Shown: positions 6,202 through 14,980, numbered from the stretch's first letter. The stretch: 36,207 bases of DNA from Cyanobacteria bacterium RI_101 (GCA_016471375.1 WGLZ01000093.1:1-36207), one strand, 5' to 3'. Made by a program: numbers and translations. The notes: generated by a model not told the origin, from the letters alone.

Positions 6202-7032
6202 ATGAAACCCTTAAGTAATCTCTCTAAACAGTCCCAAGTCCTCGGCGCCGTCGCCCTTCTGGTCGGCGCTCAGACTCTAGGTTTAAGCGCCGCCAGCGCC
6301 GAAACCACCGCTCGTCTGGAGGGGCGCTGTAAATTAACCCACGATCAAACTACAAGTTTTAACGGCCACTGCACCGTCAAACAAAAACAACGGGACGGCA
6401 ACACCGTTTTCGCCGTGGAACTGGACAACGGCGCCGATTACCGTTTTTACGGCCCCAATAAACAGGCGCTACAGGTGGAGACCCACGACGGCATTCATAA
6501 TGTTCAGTACAAAGAAGACAGCGATAAAGGCGTTTTCACTTGGATCGACGACAACCAGACCCAGCGCCTCTCCGTTAAGCTCGACAGTCAACGGCAACCG
6601 GAAGCCTCCCATGACAGCTCCACGAGCCAGGCGCTGATCGGCGCCGCCATCGGCGTTGGCGTCGGCGCTTTAATTGGCAGTTTACTGGCCGGCGGCGGCG
6701 GCTCCAAACCCGCCCCAACGACGGCCCAAGCGAAGGGGAATCCCTACGACGGCAAAGGCTACACCGCCACCGCGCCCTTTAAGTGCTCCGTCGGCAACGA
6801 TAAACACGACAAACTTTGCCCCGGCGGCATCATGCGTAAGGGTCAAGGCCAGGCTTCTATCACGGTTCTTTTTCCCAACAACACAGAGGTGCAATACGAC
6901 TTTAAAGACGGCAACGTCACCAGTTCCTTCCCCGGCAAACTAGACTGGGGTAAAGCCGGAGACGACTGGTATATCGGCATCGACAGCAAGCTCTTTATCA
7001 TTATTCCCGACGCCGCCGTCTATGGCGGTTAA
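6202..7032 (+). CDS. Secreted protein with glycine-zipper segment, unknown function
   Basis: The 276-residue product has a signal peptide ending in LSAASA before ETTARLEG. An N-terminal beta-rich domain contains a cysteine pair (GRCKLTHD and GHCTVKQ) and covers roughly 35-135. A glycine-rich hydrophobic segment (ALIGAAIGVGVGALIGSLL, about 147-165) could insert in a membrane. A C-terminal domain has a second cysteine pair (PFKCSVGN and KLCPGGIM) and ends FIIIPDAAVYGG. I recognise no named family. It starts a run of four tightly spaced plus-strand genes with the cyanoexosortase, 13 bases before the next gene, so a role at the cell surface is plausible. It has no PEP-CTERM tail. Confidence 0.7.
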   Translation: MKPLSNLSKQSQVLGAVALLVGAQTLGLSAASAETTARLEGRCKLTHDQTTSFNGHCTVKQKQRDGNTVFAVELDNGADYRFYGPNKQALQVETHDGIHNVQYKEDSDKGVFTWIDDNQTQRLSVKLDSQRQPEASHDSSTSQALIGAAIGVGVGALIGSLLAGGGGSKPAPTTAQAKGNPYDGKGYTATAPFKCSVGNDKHDKLCPGGIMRKGQGQASITVLFPNNTEVQYDFKDGNVTSSFPGKLDWGKAGDDWYIGIDSKLFIIIPDAAVYGG

Positions 7033-7044
7033 CCCCCTTAAATC

Positions 7045-7581
7045 ATGCGTTTTTTCTTGAACCTAACCCTTGCTCTTGTCTCAATCGCTAGCTTCGGCGC
7101 CGTTGGCGCCGCCCAAACCCGCGATCCCCAAATTAGTATCGCCGGCGCCGGGGGGGATTTTTCCGGCCGTAGCGCCACCCTCTCCACAGCGAGTAAAAAT
7201 ACGACCCAAAAAGCCCAAAACGGTCTTCGGCTCTACGATCTACACATCGCCAAAATGTTGGAAGTCTCTAACCAGTATTGCCAAGACCGTCCCAAGGACT
7301 ATAGCCTGCGCTGGAACTATCTGGCGGAGGGGGGCAAAATCTTCATGGGCGAATATCAAATTTCCTGTCAGTTAGCCAAGGATACCTTTAAAAAATTCGG
7401 CGCTCAGGGATCGGAAACCCTAACCATTGACTACGCCGGGAATGAGGAAGCGACTAAAGTTCCCGTCCTCAACTTGACCGCTAAAAACGCCTCCGACTTT
7501 GCCAAGTTTGTCCAAACCCTTAAACCGTCCTGTATCGAAACCTCCGGGAAAAAAATCTGCCCCGGCGCTCGCTTAGAGTAA
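7045..7581 (+). CDS. Secreted protein of unknown function
   Basis: The product is 178 residues with a signal peptide (MRFFLNLTLALVSIASFG, cleavage near VGAAQ). The mature part holds four cysteines (NQYCQD, ISCQLA, PSCIET and KICPGA) that could make two disulfides, in a mixed alpha/beta sequence. I do not recognise the family. It follows the secreted protein at 6202 by 12 bases and precedes the cyanoexosortase closely, so the three are likely one transcription unit. Like its neighbour it lacks an exosortase sorting tail, so it is unlikely to be a substrate. Confidence 0.65.
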   Translation: MRFFLNLTLALVSIASFGAVGAAQTRDPQISIAGAGGDFSGRSATLSTASKNTTQKAQNGLRLYDLHIAKMLEVSNQYCQDRPKDYSLRWNYLAEGGKIFMGEYQISCQLAKDTFKKFGAQGSETLTIDYAGNEEATKVPVLNLTAKNASDFAKFVQTLKPSCIETSGKKICPGARLE

Positions 7582-7618
7582 TTTGAGTTGGATTGGCTTG
7601 CTTTTACATTTGGGTTCT

Positions 7619-9256
7619 ATGAAATCGCTCTCATCTCTTCCGCAAGTCAATCCGCCGACCCTCCGGCCGATTAATTTTCTGTTCGATAAGTCAGTTTTAA
7701 CAGCCCTTGTTTTAACCCTGTTCGCCTCAGTGCAGAGCCTTTCTTTATGGCGCTCCCGGGGAGATGTCGCTCAACTGACAATGACCTTAATTTTGTATGG
7801 CTCCGCCCTCTATTTTTACTATCAACGGCGCCGTCAATTACGGTTCCCCCGTCAGCTCGTAGCGCAGACCTTGGGGGGAATTTTGCTGGGGTTGATGGTT
7901 TTCAAACTCTTGACTCTTTACCGGGCCGACGTCACCGCGTTTTGGGGGTTCGCTCCGGCGCTGGCTATTGTGGGACTGATCCTAGTGGCGGCGGGTTTTT
8001 ATGGCGTCAAACAATTTTGGCGACTGTTGGTCATTCTGTTTTTATTCGCCGGGATTTTAACTCGGATTTATTGGTTTATTGAAGGAAACGCTTCCCTCAC
8101 GGTTTTATCGGCAAAAATTTCTTCCTTGGCGCTGTGGTATGTCGGCTTTGAGTCCTCCACCCAGGGTCAGCTTGTTTATGTCAACGGCGGCGCTATCGAT
8201 ATTTACAACGGTTGCACCGCTTTTCCTTTATTTTTTACCTGCATTGAATTATTGCTCATTCTCTACTTTTTTTATCCCAGTAGTCGCAACTCAGGGGAAA
8301 TTTTCCTATACGTCGCCTTTGCTTTTGTCTTGACTTTTATCTTGTCAATTATCCGCTTATGTATTATGGCCCTAGTTGTTAACGATGCGCCTAAATTTGA
8401 ATATTGGCACGGCACTGCTGGCTCTAATTTGTTTATGACCTTAAGTTTAATCGGATGCGGCTTATTCGCCCTGATGAGGATGTCTGAACCGTCCTCAGCG
8501 CCGTCTTTGAGCCTAGAAAAACCGTTACAACCGTCGGCGCCGAGAGAGTGGATCGTTAAAGGTTATTTATCCTTGATAGCCGTCGCCTTGATCCTCTTGA
8601 TTCTTTGGCCGGACGGCGCCGCTCGCCGGATTGCGGCCTATCAATTTCCCGAAACGATTAACCTGTCAGGTTGGCGACTAGAGAGAAGTCAGCCTGTATC
8701 TACTGAAGCTATGGGGTTTTTCCTTGAAACCCAGGGAGAGGAAAAAATCACCCCGGAACGGATTCAAGAAGAACAAGACCAACAACAAGAACCCAATATC
8801 TTAATGGCGGCACAGCGTTATTTTTACCAACAAAATCAAATCTCCTTAGAATCTGTATTAACTTATGTGATTAATAGCGACGCCACACTGCCTCACTTCA
8901 ACCATCCCGATTTTTTAGAAAAAGCCTATCAAGAACAACTGGCAAAGGCTAAAGCCAATACGCCCTATTTAATGGTTACCGGCAAAGAAAAAACGCACTT
9001 AACCAGTTGCCTGACCTCCGGGGGGGAATCCATTGTGACAAACTATGATTTTCTCAGGGTAAGTCGTATTCGCAATACGTTATTCAATCCCCCGTATTTT
9101 ATCGATTGGTTACGGGGAAAACGACTGATGTGGGATCGTCGTTGTCTCTGGGTTCATCTAGCGGCGCCGTCTTCTAGTCCCGACGTCGAAGAACACCTCC
9201 TATCTGCCTGGAAAGATCTACGAGATTATTGGCGGCGCTCCTTTCCCCCCTTCTAG
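7619..9256 (+). CDS. Cyanoexosortase A-like protein fused to its associated domain
   Basis: I chose the ATG at 7619 (MKSLSSLP); a TTG 12 codons earlier is also in frame. The 545-residue product has about eight membrane segments in its first 290 residues. The exosortase catalytic pattern is present: Cys199 in YNGCTAFPLF, Arg246 in SIIRLCIMAL and His264 in YWHGTAGSN. Exosortases are intramembrane cysteine transpeptidases that process PEP-CTERM proteins. After one more membrane segment (about 320-338) comes a periplasmic domain of some 200 residues starting ETINLSGWRLE and containing LTSCLTSGGES and MWDRRCLWVHL. It resembles the cyanoexosortase A system-associated protein, normally a separate gene, so this appears to be a natural fusion. 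Likely substrates are the proteins at 1738 and 5241. An HpsJ-like gene follows. Confidence 0.8.
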   Translation: MKSLSSLPQVNPPTLRPINFLFDKSVLTALVLTLFASVQSLSLWRSRGDVAQLTMTLILYGSALYFYYQRRRQLRFPRQLVAQTLGGILLGLMVFKLLTLYRADVTAFWGFAPALAIVGLILVAAGFYGVKQFWRLLVILFLFAGILTRIYWFIEGNASLTVLSAKISSLALWYVGFESSTQGQLVYVNGGAIDIYNGCTAFPLFFTCIELLLILYFFYPSSRNSGEIFLYVAFAFVLTFILSIIRLCIMALVVNDAPKFEYWHGTAGSNLFMTLSLIGCGLFALMRMSEPSSAPSLSLEKPLQPSAPREWIVKGYLSLIAVALILLILWPDGAARRIAAYQFPETINLSGWRLERSQPVSTEAMGFFLETQGEEKITPERIQEEQDQQQEPNILMAAQRYFYQQNQISLESVLTYVINSDATLPHFNHPDFLEKAYQEQLAKAKANTPYLMVTGKEKTHLTSCLTSGGESIVTNYDFLRVSRIRNTLFNPPYFIDWLRGKRLMWDRRCLWVHLAAPSSSPDVEEHLLSAWKDLRDYWRRSFPPF

Positions 9257-9295
9257 AAATCCCCTTCCCCCCTTAACTACTGGTCATTTAATCCC

Positions 9296-10075
9296 ATGAA
9301 GCGCCTTAAATACGCCATTCAAGACTTTTTTACCTACACGGACTTTCTCGCCCCCTTCCGTCCGTATAGTATTGAGCTAGCCATTACCGACCGGAGTCCC
9401 AGCCGATTGATCGCCATTTTAGGCTTCTTTGGCTATCTAATTACCCTGATGAATTTGGTTGATTTCATCTACGCCGTGATCCCGCCCCAAGCTCAAAATC
9501 CAGTTTGGGAACTAGCGACGATGAACCTCCTGTTGGCTCAGGTCTGGTTTTTCTTTGTGGGCTTCGGCTTAATCCTCATCAGCTATGTTCTCCGCTATCA
9601 CTTCTATCCCCAGTCCGGGTTAAGGGGTTGGGAACTGGCCTTGTTTAAAGGGTTTCGCTGGTTAGCGTTATTTTTAGCGGTGGTCTGTCTGCTGATGACG
9701 CCGTTGCTTTTTGTCGATACCCTGCGGGTTCACCGCCTGAATAGCCAGCAAATTCAAGACGCCAGCCAGCGCCAACTGGCCCCATTGACCGAAGCGGAAC
9801 AGCGCCTAGATAATCTGACCGATCTGAGTCAACTTCAGGGCCTGCTCGGCCCCAATGCGCCGTCCCTAGCAGGGCGCTCTTTAGGAGAAGTGAAAGCCCA
9901 ACTGCAAGCCAGTATTAAAAGCCAAAAAGCCCAGATCTCCGAGCAAGCTCAGACCGCCCACAGGGAAAAAAGAACTAACCTGCTGAAAAGTAGCTCCCGT
10001 AACGTCATGGCGGCGCTGATTGCGTCCCTGGGTTTCTTGTTCATGTTCTGGAAAACGGCGGGGATGTTTCCCTAA
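9296..10075 (+). CDS. HpsJ-like membrane protein, cyanoexosortase-associated
   Basis: The 259-residue protein has four predicted membrane segments: three in the first half (LIAILGFFGYLITLMNLVDF, VWFFFVGFGLILISYVL and FLAVVCLLMTPLLFVDTL) and one at the end (NVMAALIASLGFLFMFW). Between them is a long cytoplasmic or periplasmic helical region, about 148-235, rich in Gln/Ala/Glu, probably coiled coil. This layout fits HpsJ-like proteins, named from hormogonium polysaccharide secretion, a branch of which accompanies cyanoexosortase genes. It follows the exosortase by 39 bases on the same strand. Its biochemical role is unknown; coupling of surface-protein sorting and polysaccharide export is an inference. 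Confidence 0.7.
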   Translation: MKRLKYAIQDFFTYTDFLAPFRPYSIELAITDRSPSRLIAILGFFGYLITLMNLVDFIYAVIPPQAQNPVWELATMNLLLAQVWFFFVGFGLILISYVLRYHFYPQSGLRGWELALFKGFRWLALFLAVVCLLMTPLLFVDTLRVHRLNSQQIQDASQRQLAPLTEAEQRLDNLTDLSQLQGLLGPNAPSLAGRSLGEVKAQLQASIKSQKAQISEQAQTAHREKRTNLLKSSSRNVMAALIASLGFLFMFWKTAGMFP

Positions 10076-10173
10076 AGAAGCGCGAGCAGACCTGAACCTC
10101 TCCCGTTAAGATTCGCCGGCGCCGGTCTCTTCGCCGTGGTAGAATAAGCCTCGCCCCCGCCCCCCTAGCGCCT

Positions 10174-10332
10174 ATGACTTCCGGTAAAATCGTCGCCATT
10201 ATCACCGGCGCGATTTCCATTTTGATCGCCGTCGCCTACTTGGTATTAGTGCAAATCCTCGACAGTCGGGGAGAAATGATCCCGGCGCCGATGGAAGAGT
10301 TGGGGCTGGTTTTAAAACTACTTTGGGGTTAA
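10174..10332 (+). CDS. Small single-pass membrane protein upstream of nadE
   Basis: The 52-residue frame runs from the ATG at 10174 to the TAA at 10330. It begins MTSGKIVAIITGAISILIAV, forms one transmembrane helix to about residue 29, then a short acidic stretch and an amphipathic end (ELGLVLKLLWG). The stop is four bases before the GTG of nadE, which supports real translation and coupling. I do not recognise a named family; short proteins of this type are often conserved in cyanobacteria. A possible -10 (TAGAAT) lies near 10140. Confidence 0.6.
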   Translation: MTSGKIVAIITGAISILIAVAYLVLVQILDSRGEMIPAPMEELGLVLKLLWG

Positions 10333-10336
10333 TCCG

Positions 10337-11995
10337 GTGCTCCGCTTAGCCCTGGCGCAATTGAATCCCACCGTCGGCGCCCTAGGGGAGAATCGCCAAA
10401 AGATTTTAGCCTCCGCCCAGGACGCCGCGGACAAGAGAGCGGATCTATTTATTACCTCCGAACTGGCCCTTTGCGGTTATCCCCCTAAAGATTTACTGCT
10501 AAATCCGTCCTTCGGCGCCGCTATTCAAGAACAGTTACGCCAGTTAGCCCAGGACGCTCCCCCGGACTTAACCCTGCTAGTCGGCGCCGTCTCTCCCTAT
10601 CCCGAAGCGGAACAACGGGGAGACAAGCCCCTCTGGAACAGCGCCGTTTGTCTGCGGGGCGGAAAAATTATCGGGGAGTTTTATAAGAGCCTTCTGCCCA
10701 ATTACGACGTCTTTGACGAGCGGCGCTATTTCGCCTCCAGCCGGGAGAGCGGCGGTTTTACGCTCAAAAATATCCGAGTTGGCGTCACCGTCTGCGAAGA
10801 CCTCTGGAACGACGAGGTTTTTTTCGGTCGGCGCCACTACGACCGCAATCCCTTGGAGCAGTTGCGTCGGCAGGGCGTCGATCTGATTGTCAATCTCTCC
10901 GCCTCCCCCTATTCCTTGGGGAAACCGCGGTTTCGGCGGGAGTTGGTCAGTTTTAGCTCCCGGCGTTTGGAAATTCCCATTGTCTATGTCAATCAGGTCG
11001 GGGGCAATGACGACTTGATTTTTGACGGCGCTAGTTTTGGGGCCAATCGGCGGGGAGAAATTATGGCGCAAGCGCCGAGTTTCCAAGAAGCGCTCGTTTT
11101 CTTGGACTGGGACGGCGATTTACAACCGGGGGCCTTAACTCCGGCGCCGGAGAGCGCCGAGGCGGAACTTTGGGAGGCTCTAGTTCTAGGAACTCGGGAC
11201 TATTGCCGCAAGTGCGGCTTTTCCCAAGCGATATTGGGCTTAAGCGGCGGGATTGATTCGGCGCTGGCGGCGGCCGTCGCGGTCGAGGCCCTCGGTCAAG
11301 AAAACGTCCGGGGGATATTAATGCCCTCTCCCTATAGTTCCGAAGGTTCCGTTACCGACGCCGAAGCCTTGGCCAAAAATTTGGGGATTCAGACCGCTAT
11401 TTTACCCATCGCTCCCTTAATGTCGGGTTTTGACAACACCCTAGCGCCGGTTTTAGGCGGCCCGCCGGAGGGGGTGACGGCGGAGAATCTGCAATCCCGC
11501 ATCCGCGGCGTTCTCTTAATGGCCGTGGCCAATCATTCCGGCGCTCTGCTGTTAACCACGGGCAATAAATCGGAAATCGCCGCGGGCTACTGCACCCTCT
11601 ACGGGGATATGAACGGCGGCTTGGCGGTGATCGGGGATGTGCCCAAAACCCAGGTCTACGGCCTCTGCCGTTGGCTTAACCGGGACAGGGAGGTCATTCC
11701 CGACGCCATTTTAACCAAGGCGCCCAGCGCCGAACTCAGACCGGGGCAAACGGATCAGGATTCTTTGCCGGCCTACGACATTTTGGACGGTATTTTAGAA
11801 CTATTTATTCATCGACATCAGTCCCTAAACGAAATCGTCGGCGCCGGTTACAACCGGGAAACCGTAGAACGGGTCATTCAACTCGCGCGGCGGGCGGAGT
11901 TTAAGCGCCGTCAGGCTCCGCCGAGCTTAAAAGTGACGGATCGGGCCTTTGGGGCGGGCTGGCGGATGCCCATCGCCTATCGGGGGGAGTTTTAA
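10337..11995 (+). CDS. nadE: Glutamine-dependent NAD+ synthetase
   Basis: The 552-residue enzyme makes NAD+ from deamido-NAD+, ATP and glutamine in the last step of NAD synthesis. The N-terminal nitrilase-type glutaminase domain (about 1-260) has Glu42, Lys117 and Cys153 (VCEDLW) as the catalytic triad. The C-terminal synthetase domain has the pyrophosphate loop SGGIDS at 303-308, TTGNKSE further on, and the DQDSLPAYDILD region. The start is GTG (MLRLALAQLNP), four bases after the stop of the 52-residue gene. Length is normal for the two-domain form. It is followed six bases later by an FAD oxidoreductase on the same strand. Confidence 0.97.
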   Translation: MLRLALAQLNPTVGALGENRQKILASAQDAADKRADLFITSELALCGYPPKDLLLNPSFGAAIQEQLRQLAQDAPPDLTLLVGAVSPYPEAEQRGDKPLWNSAVCLRGGKIIGEFYKSLLPNYDVFDERRYFASSRESGGFTLKNIRVGVTVCEDLWNDEVFFGRRHYDRNPLEQLRRQGVDLIVNLSASPYSLGKPRFRRELVSFSSRRLEIPIVYVNQVGGNDDLIFDGASFGANRRGEIMAQAPSFQEALVFLDWDGDLQPGALTPAPESAEAELWEALVLGTRDYCRKCGFSQAILGLSGGIDSALAAAVAVEALGQENVRGILMPSPYSSEGSVTDAEALAKNLGIQTAILPIAPLMSGFDNTLAPVLGGPPEGVTAENLQSRIRGVLLMAVANHSGALLLTTGNKSEIAAGYCTLYGDMNGGLAVIGDVPKTQVYGLCRWLNRDREVIPDAILTKAPSAELRPGQTDQDSLPAYDILDGILELFIHRHQSLNEIVGAGYNRETVERVIQLARRAEFKRRQAPPSLKVTDRAFGAGWRMPIAYRGEF

Positions 11996-12001
11996 GCGCC
12001 C

Positions 12002-13081
12002 ATGCGGATTGCGATTATCGGCGCCGGGGTGACGGGAGCGGCGGTAGCCTACGAGTTAAGCGCCTTGGGCGGGCTGGACATTTCCCTCTTCGAGGCCGGA
12101 GAACCGGGTCAAGGCTCCACTCGGGCGGCGCTGGGGGTCTGGATGGGGGTGGTCAGTCAGAAAACCGGAGGCCGGGGCTGGCGCCTACGCCGGGCCAGTT
12201 TAGAACGGTTAGAAACCTTGGTTCCCGAACTGGAGCGTTTAACGGGAAAAACCTTGTCCGTCAATCGTCAAGGCTTGGTTCTCCTACAATTTGATCCCCA
12301 GGAAGAGGAGCGCTGGCGTCAACTCCAGCGCCGAAGACAAGACCAAGGTTACTCTCTAGAATACTGGTCAAGGGAAACGCTCTTGAGCCATTGTCCCCAG
12401 GCGCAAGATCCCCAAGTCGTCGGCGCCGTTTATTCTCCCCAGGATCGGCAGGTCAATCCTTTAGCCTTCACCCAGGCTTTACTCCAGGGCGCCGAGGCCC
12501 GGGGCGTCAAACTTTATTTAAAGACCCCAGTTTTATCGCTCTCCAAGCCCGGCGCTCCCCTAGGGTTAACCCTAGAAGACGTTAACGTTAGCCCTTATTT
12601 TGACGCCGTTATTCTCTGCGGAGGGCTGGGCGTCAATCCCCTGATCGTTCCCGCGGCCGATCCCCTGCGCCTGCGACCGGTCTTGGGGCAAGCCCTAGAA
12701 ATTGAACTGGAGCGGACGTTAGGCTTGCCGGACTTTCAACCCGTCCTGACGGCGCAAGATATTCATCTGGTTCCCTTAGGAGAGCGGCGCTATTGGCTCG
12801 GCGCCACGGTGGAGCCGGAGACGGAAGACCCCGACCCGACTTCCTTAACGGCGCTGTGGGAGCGGGCCTGCGAGTTTTATCCCGCCCTAGCCCAGGGGCG
12901 AATTTTGCGCGCTTGGAGCGGATTGCGACCCCGTCCCGCGGGGGAAAGCGCCCCGGTGATTCGCCCCCTGCAGGGTTATCCCCGGGTTCTCCTAGCGACG
13001 GGGCATTATCGCAACGGCGTTTTCCTCGCCCTAGGGACGGCGCTGGAAGTTCGGGATTGGTTAGAGTCCCAGATGGCCTAG
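12002..13081 (+). CDS. FAD-dependent oxidoreductase, DAO/ThiO-like
   Basis: The 359-residue protein begins with a Rossmann dinucleotide motif, IIGAGVTGAAVAYEL, and GSTRAALG follows as in D-amino-acid/glycine oxidases. It ends with SGLRPRPAGESAPVIRP and ATGHYRNGVFLALG, the FAD-contacting C-terminal signature of that family. The GHYRNG motif resembles ThiO glycine oxidases, which make dehydroglycine for the thiazole of thiamine, but no thiazole synthase domain or thi gene is nearby, so substrate stays open. It lies six bases after nadE and is probably co-transcribed. Its TAG stop shares the palindrome CTAG (13078-13081) with the stop of the convergent ugd gene, so there is no intergenic space. 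Confidence 0.85.
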   Translation: MRIAIIGAGVTGAAVAYELSALGGLDISLFEAGEPGQGSTRAALGVWMGVVSQKTGGRGWRLRRASLERLETLVPELERLTGKTLSVNRQGLVLLQFDPQEEERWRQLQRRRQDQGYSLEYWSRETLLSHCPQAQDPQVVGAVYSPQDRQVNPLAFTQALLQGAEARGVKLYLKTPVLSLSKPGAPLGLTLEDVNVSPYFDAVILCGGLGVNPLIVPAADPLRLRPVLGQALEIELERTLGLPDFQPVLTAQDIHLVPLGERRYWLGATVEPETEDPDPTSLTALWERACEFYPALAQGRILRAWSGLRPRPAGESAPVIRPLQGYPRVLLATGHYRNGVFLALGTALEVRDWLESQMA

Positions 13082-14439
13082 CTCCGACCAATGCCCAGAT
13101 AGCGAAGACCTTGGGCGGTTAAGGTTTGGGGATCGAGGAAGTTGCGTCCGTCGATGATGACGGGATGGTTCATTCTTTGGGCCAGTCGAGCGTAATCGAG
13201 GTCGAGAAATTCCCGCCACTCGGTGACCAAAACCAGGGCGTCGCAACTGTCCGCCAGCATTTCCGGGCTGGTCTCCATCTGGACTCCCGTTAAGCCGTGA
13301 CTCATGCCGGAGGTGGAGACGATGGGGTCGTAGGCTTTAACCTTGGCGCCGAGGCGATTCAACTGTTCGATGATATTCAGCGCCGGCGCGTCTCGCATAT
13401 CGTCGGTATCGGGTTTAAAGGTCAGTCCGAGCAAACCGATGACCTTGCCCTTGAGGATCTTCAACTCCTGTTGCAGTTTTTCCACCACAATCAAGCGCTG
13501 GCGGTTGTTGACGCTGACCGCGGCGTTGAGAATTTCCGTCGTGTAACCGTAGTCCTTGGCGGTGTGGATCAGCGCCAGAACGTCCTTGGGAAAACAGGAG
13601 CCGCCCCAACCAATGCCAGCTTGTAAAAACTTACCGCCAATGCGGGAATCCAGACCAATCCCCTTGGCCACTTGAGTCACGTCGGCGCCGACCCGGTCGC
13701 AGATATTGGCCACTTCGTTGATAAAACTAATTTTGGCGGCCAAAAAAGCGTTGGCGGCGTATTTGATCATCTCCGCCGAACTCAGATCCGTCACCACCAC
13801 CGGCACCGCTGGCAAATCGGGATTTTCGCTAAATTGACGCCGGATTAACGGCTCATAGAGACGTTGCATTAACTCGATGGCTTCGGCGCTATTTCCCCCC
13901 AGCACAATCCGGTCGGGGTTAAAGGTGTCGTAAACCGCCGAGCCTTCCCGCAAAAACTCCGGGTTGCTGACCACGTCAAAGTTAGGAATAGAGGTAACGC
14001 CTTCTCCCTGGGCGGTTTTAACGCCTTCTAGGATCAACATGCGCACCCAATCCCCGGAGCCGATGGGCACGGTAGATTTATTCACCACCACCCGATAGTG
14101 GGCGTCGTCCAAGTGCAGACCAATGCCCCGGGCCACCGCTTCCACATAGCGCGTGTCGCTTTCCCCGGTTGGCAGAGCCGGAGTGCCCACGGCGATAAAG
14201 AGAATTTCCCCCTGCCGGACGCCTTCGCTTAAATCGGCGCTGAACTCCAGGCGCCCGCTTTGCATATTCGCCACCATCAGTTCCGACAACCCCGGCTCGT
14301 AGATGGGGGACTGGCCCGAGCGCATCAGTTTGATTTTTTCTTCGTTGTTATCAATGCAAACAACTTGATGTCCAATCTGAGCTAGGCAGACCCCAGTGAC
14401 TAAGCCCACATAACCCGTACCAATAACGCACACTCGCAT
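13078..14439 (-). CDS. ugd: UDP-glucose 6-dehydrogenase
   Basis: The enzyme oxidises UDP-glucose to UDP-glucuronate with two NAD+, feeding surface polysaccharide synthesis. The 453-residue product starts MRVCVIGTGYVGLVTGVCL (an NAD-binding Rossmann motif) and has NKSTVPIGSG and NPEFLREGSA. The catalytic Cys is near 282 in GWGGSCFPKD, and GLLGLTFKPDTDDMRDAP marks the C-terminal domain. I placed the start at the ATG at 14439; a GTG three codons upstream is possible. A UDP-mannose-type relative cannot be excluded by motif, but the match is good. A glycosyltransferase lies 0.8 kb upstream, beyond two ribosomal genes. Confidence 0.93.
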   Translation of the reverse strand: MRVCVIGTGYVGLVTGVCLAQIGHQVVCIDNNEEKIKLMRSGQSPIYEPGLSELMVANMQSGRLEFSADLSEGVRQGEILFIAVGTPALPTGESDTRYVEAVARGIGLHLDDAHYRVVVNKSTVPIGSGDWVRMLILEGVKTAQGEGVTSIPNFDVVSNPEFLREGSAVYDTFNPDRIVLGGNSAEAIELMQRLYEPLIRRQFSENPDLPAVPVVVTDLSSAEMIKYAANAFLAAKISFINEVANICDRVGADVTQVAKGIGLDSRIGGKFLQAGIGWGGSCFPKDVLALIHTAKDYGYTTEILNAAVSVNNRQRLIVVEKLQQELKILKGKVIGLLGLTFKPDTDDMRDAPALNIIEQLNRLGAKVKAYDPIVSTSGMSHGLTGVQMETSPEMLADSCDALVLVTEWREFLDLDYARLAQRMNHPVIIDGRNFLDPQTLTAQGLRYLGIGRS

Positions 14440-14530
14440 AGGAGACACAAAATTCCGTTTAGATTAAGATTACTCGTCGGAGATTTGGCGGAACGCGCCT
14501 TTTAGCCTAGGGGAATGGGGGAACTTTGTC

Positions 14531-14570
14531 AAAAAAAAGAACCCAGTTTCCGGTGGAGAAAACTGAGTTG
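14531..14570 (-). terminator. Rho-independent terminator after rplT
   Basis: On the minus strand, AACTCAGTTTTC (14570-14559) can pair with GAAACTGGGTT (14551-14540) around a short loop. A run of eight T (14538-14531) follows. It starts seven bases past the rplT stop, so it closes the rpmI-rplT transcript before ugd. Confidence 0.85.
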
Positions 14571-14576
14571 GGGGGG

Positions 14577-14930
14577 CTATTTGGCTTGGGCGGCGACTTT
14601 CACCACCTCGCTGAAGGCCCCTGGATCGAGGATGGCCAACTGAGCCAGCATTTTACGGTTGAGATCGATATTGGCTTTTTTCAGTTGCCCCGCGAGTTTG
14701 CTGTAGCTCAATCCTTCGATACGGGCGGCGGCGTTGATGCGAGTGATCCACAAGCGCCGGAAATCCCGTTTCCGTTTGCGACGGTCTCGATAGGCGTTGC
14801 GGAGCGCTTTCATCACCTGTTGGTTAGCGGTGCGGAAGAGTTTGGAGTGGGAGCCTCGGAACCCTTTGGCTAACTTCAGGATTTTTTTGCGTCGTTTGCG
14901 GGCGACGTTACCCCGTTTGACCCGAGTCAT
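14577..14930 (-). CDS. rplT: 50S ribosomal protein L20
   Basis: The 117-residue protein opens [20 protein letters not shown] and has [21 protein letters not shown] and [12 protein letters not shown], the standard L20 sequence. It binds 23S rRNA early in large-subunit assembly. It follows rpmI by 50 bases, the usual order in the infC-rpmI-rplT operon, although infC is not in this window. L20 usually controls this operon by binding its mRNA; I see no clear control site in the short leader. A strong terminator follows. Confidence 0.98.
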   Translation of the reverse strand: MTRVKRGNVARKRRKKILKLAKGFRGSHSKLFRTANQQVMKALRNAYRDRRKRKRDFRRLWITRINAAARIEGLSYSKLAGQLKKANIDLNRKMLAQLAILDPGAFSEVVKVAAQAK

Positions 14931-14980
14931 AGGCGTTTAGGAATGGGTAAAGGAAAAAAGGAAGAATGTGACCGCGGCCC

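Noticed and set aside
10076-10173. Spacer before the 52-residue gene considered for a tRNA or riboswitch.
   Set aside because: It is under 100 bases, shows no cloverleaf or conserved riboswitch core, and no tRNA was recognised elsewhere in the window.
12002-13081. FAD oxidoreductase as ThiO of thiamine synthesis.
   Set aside because: The motif fits the wider DAO family and no thi gene or TPP riboswitch is present, so only the family is given.
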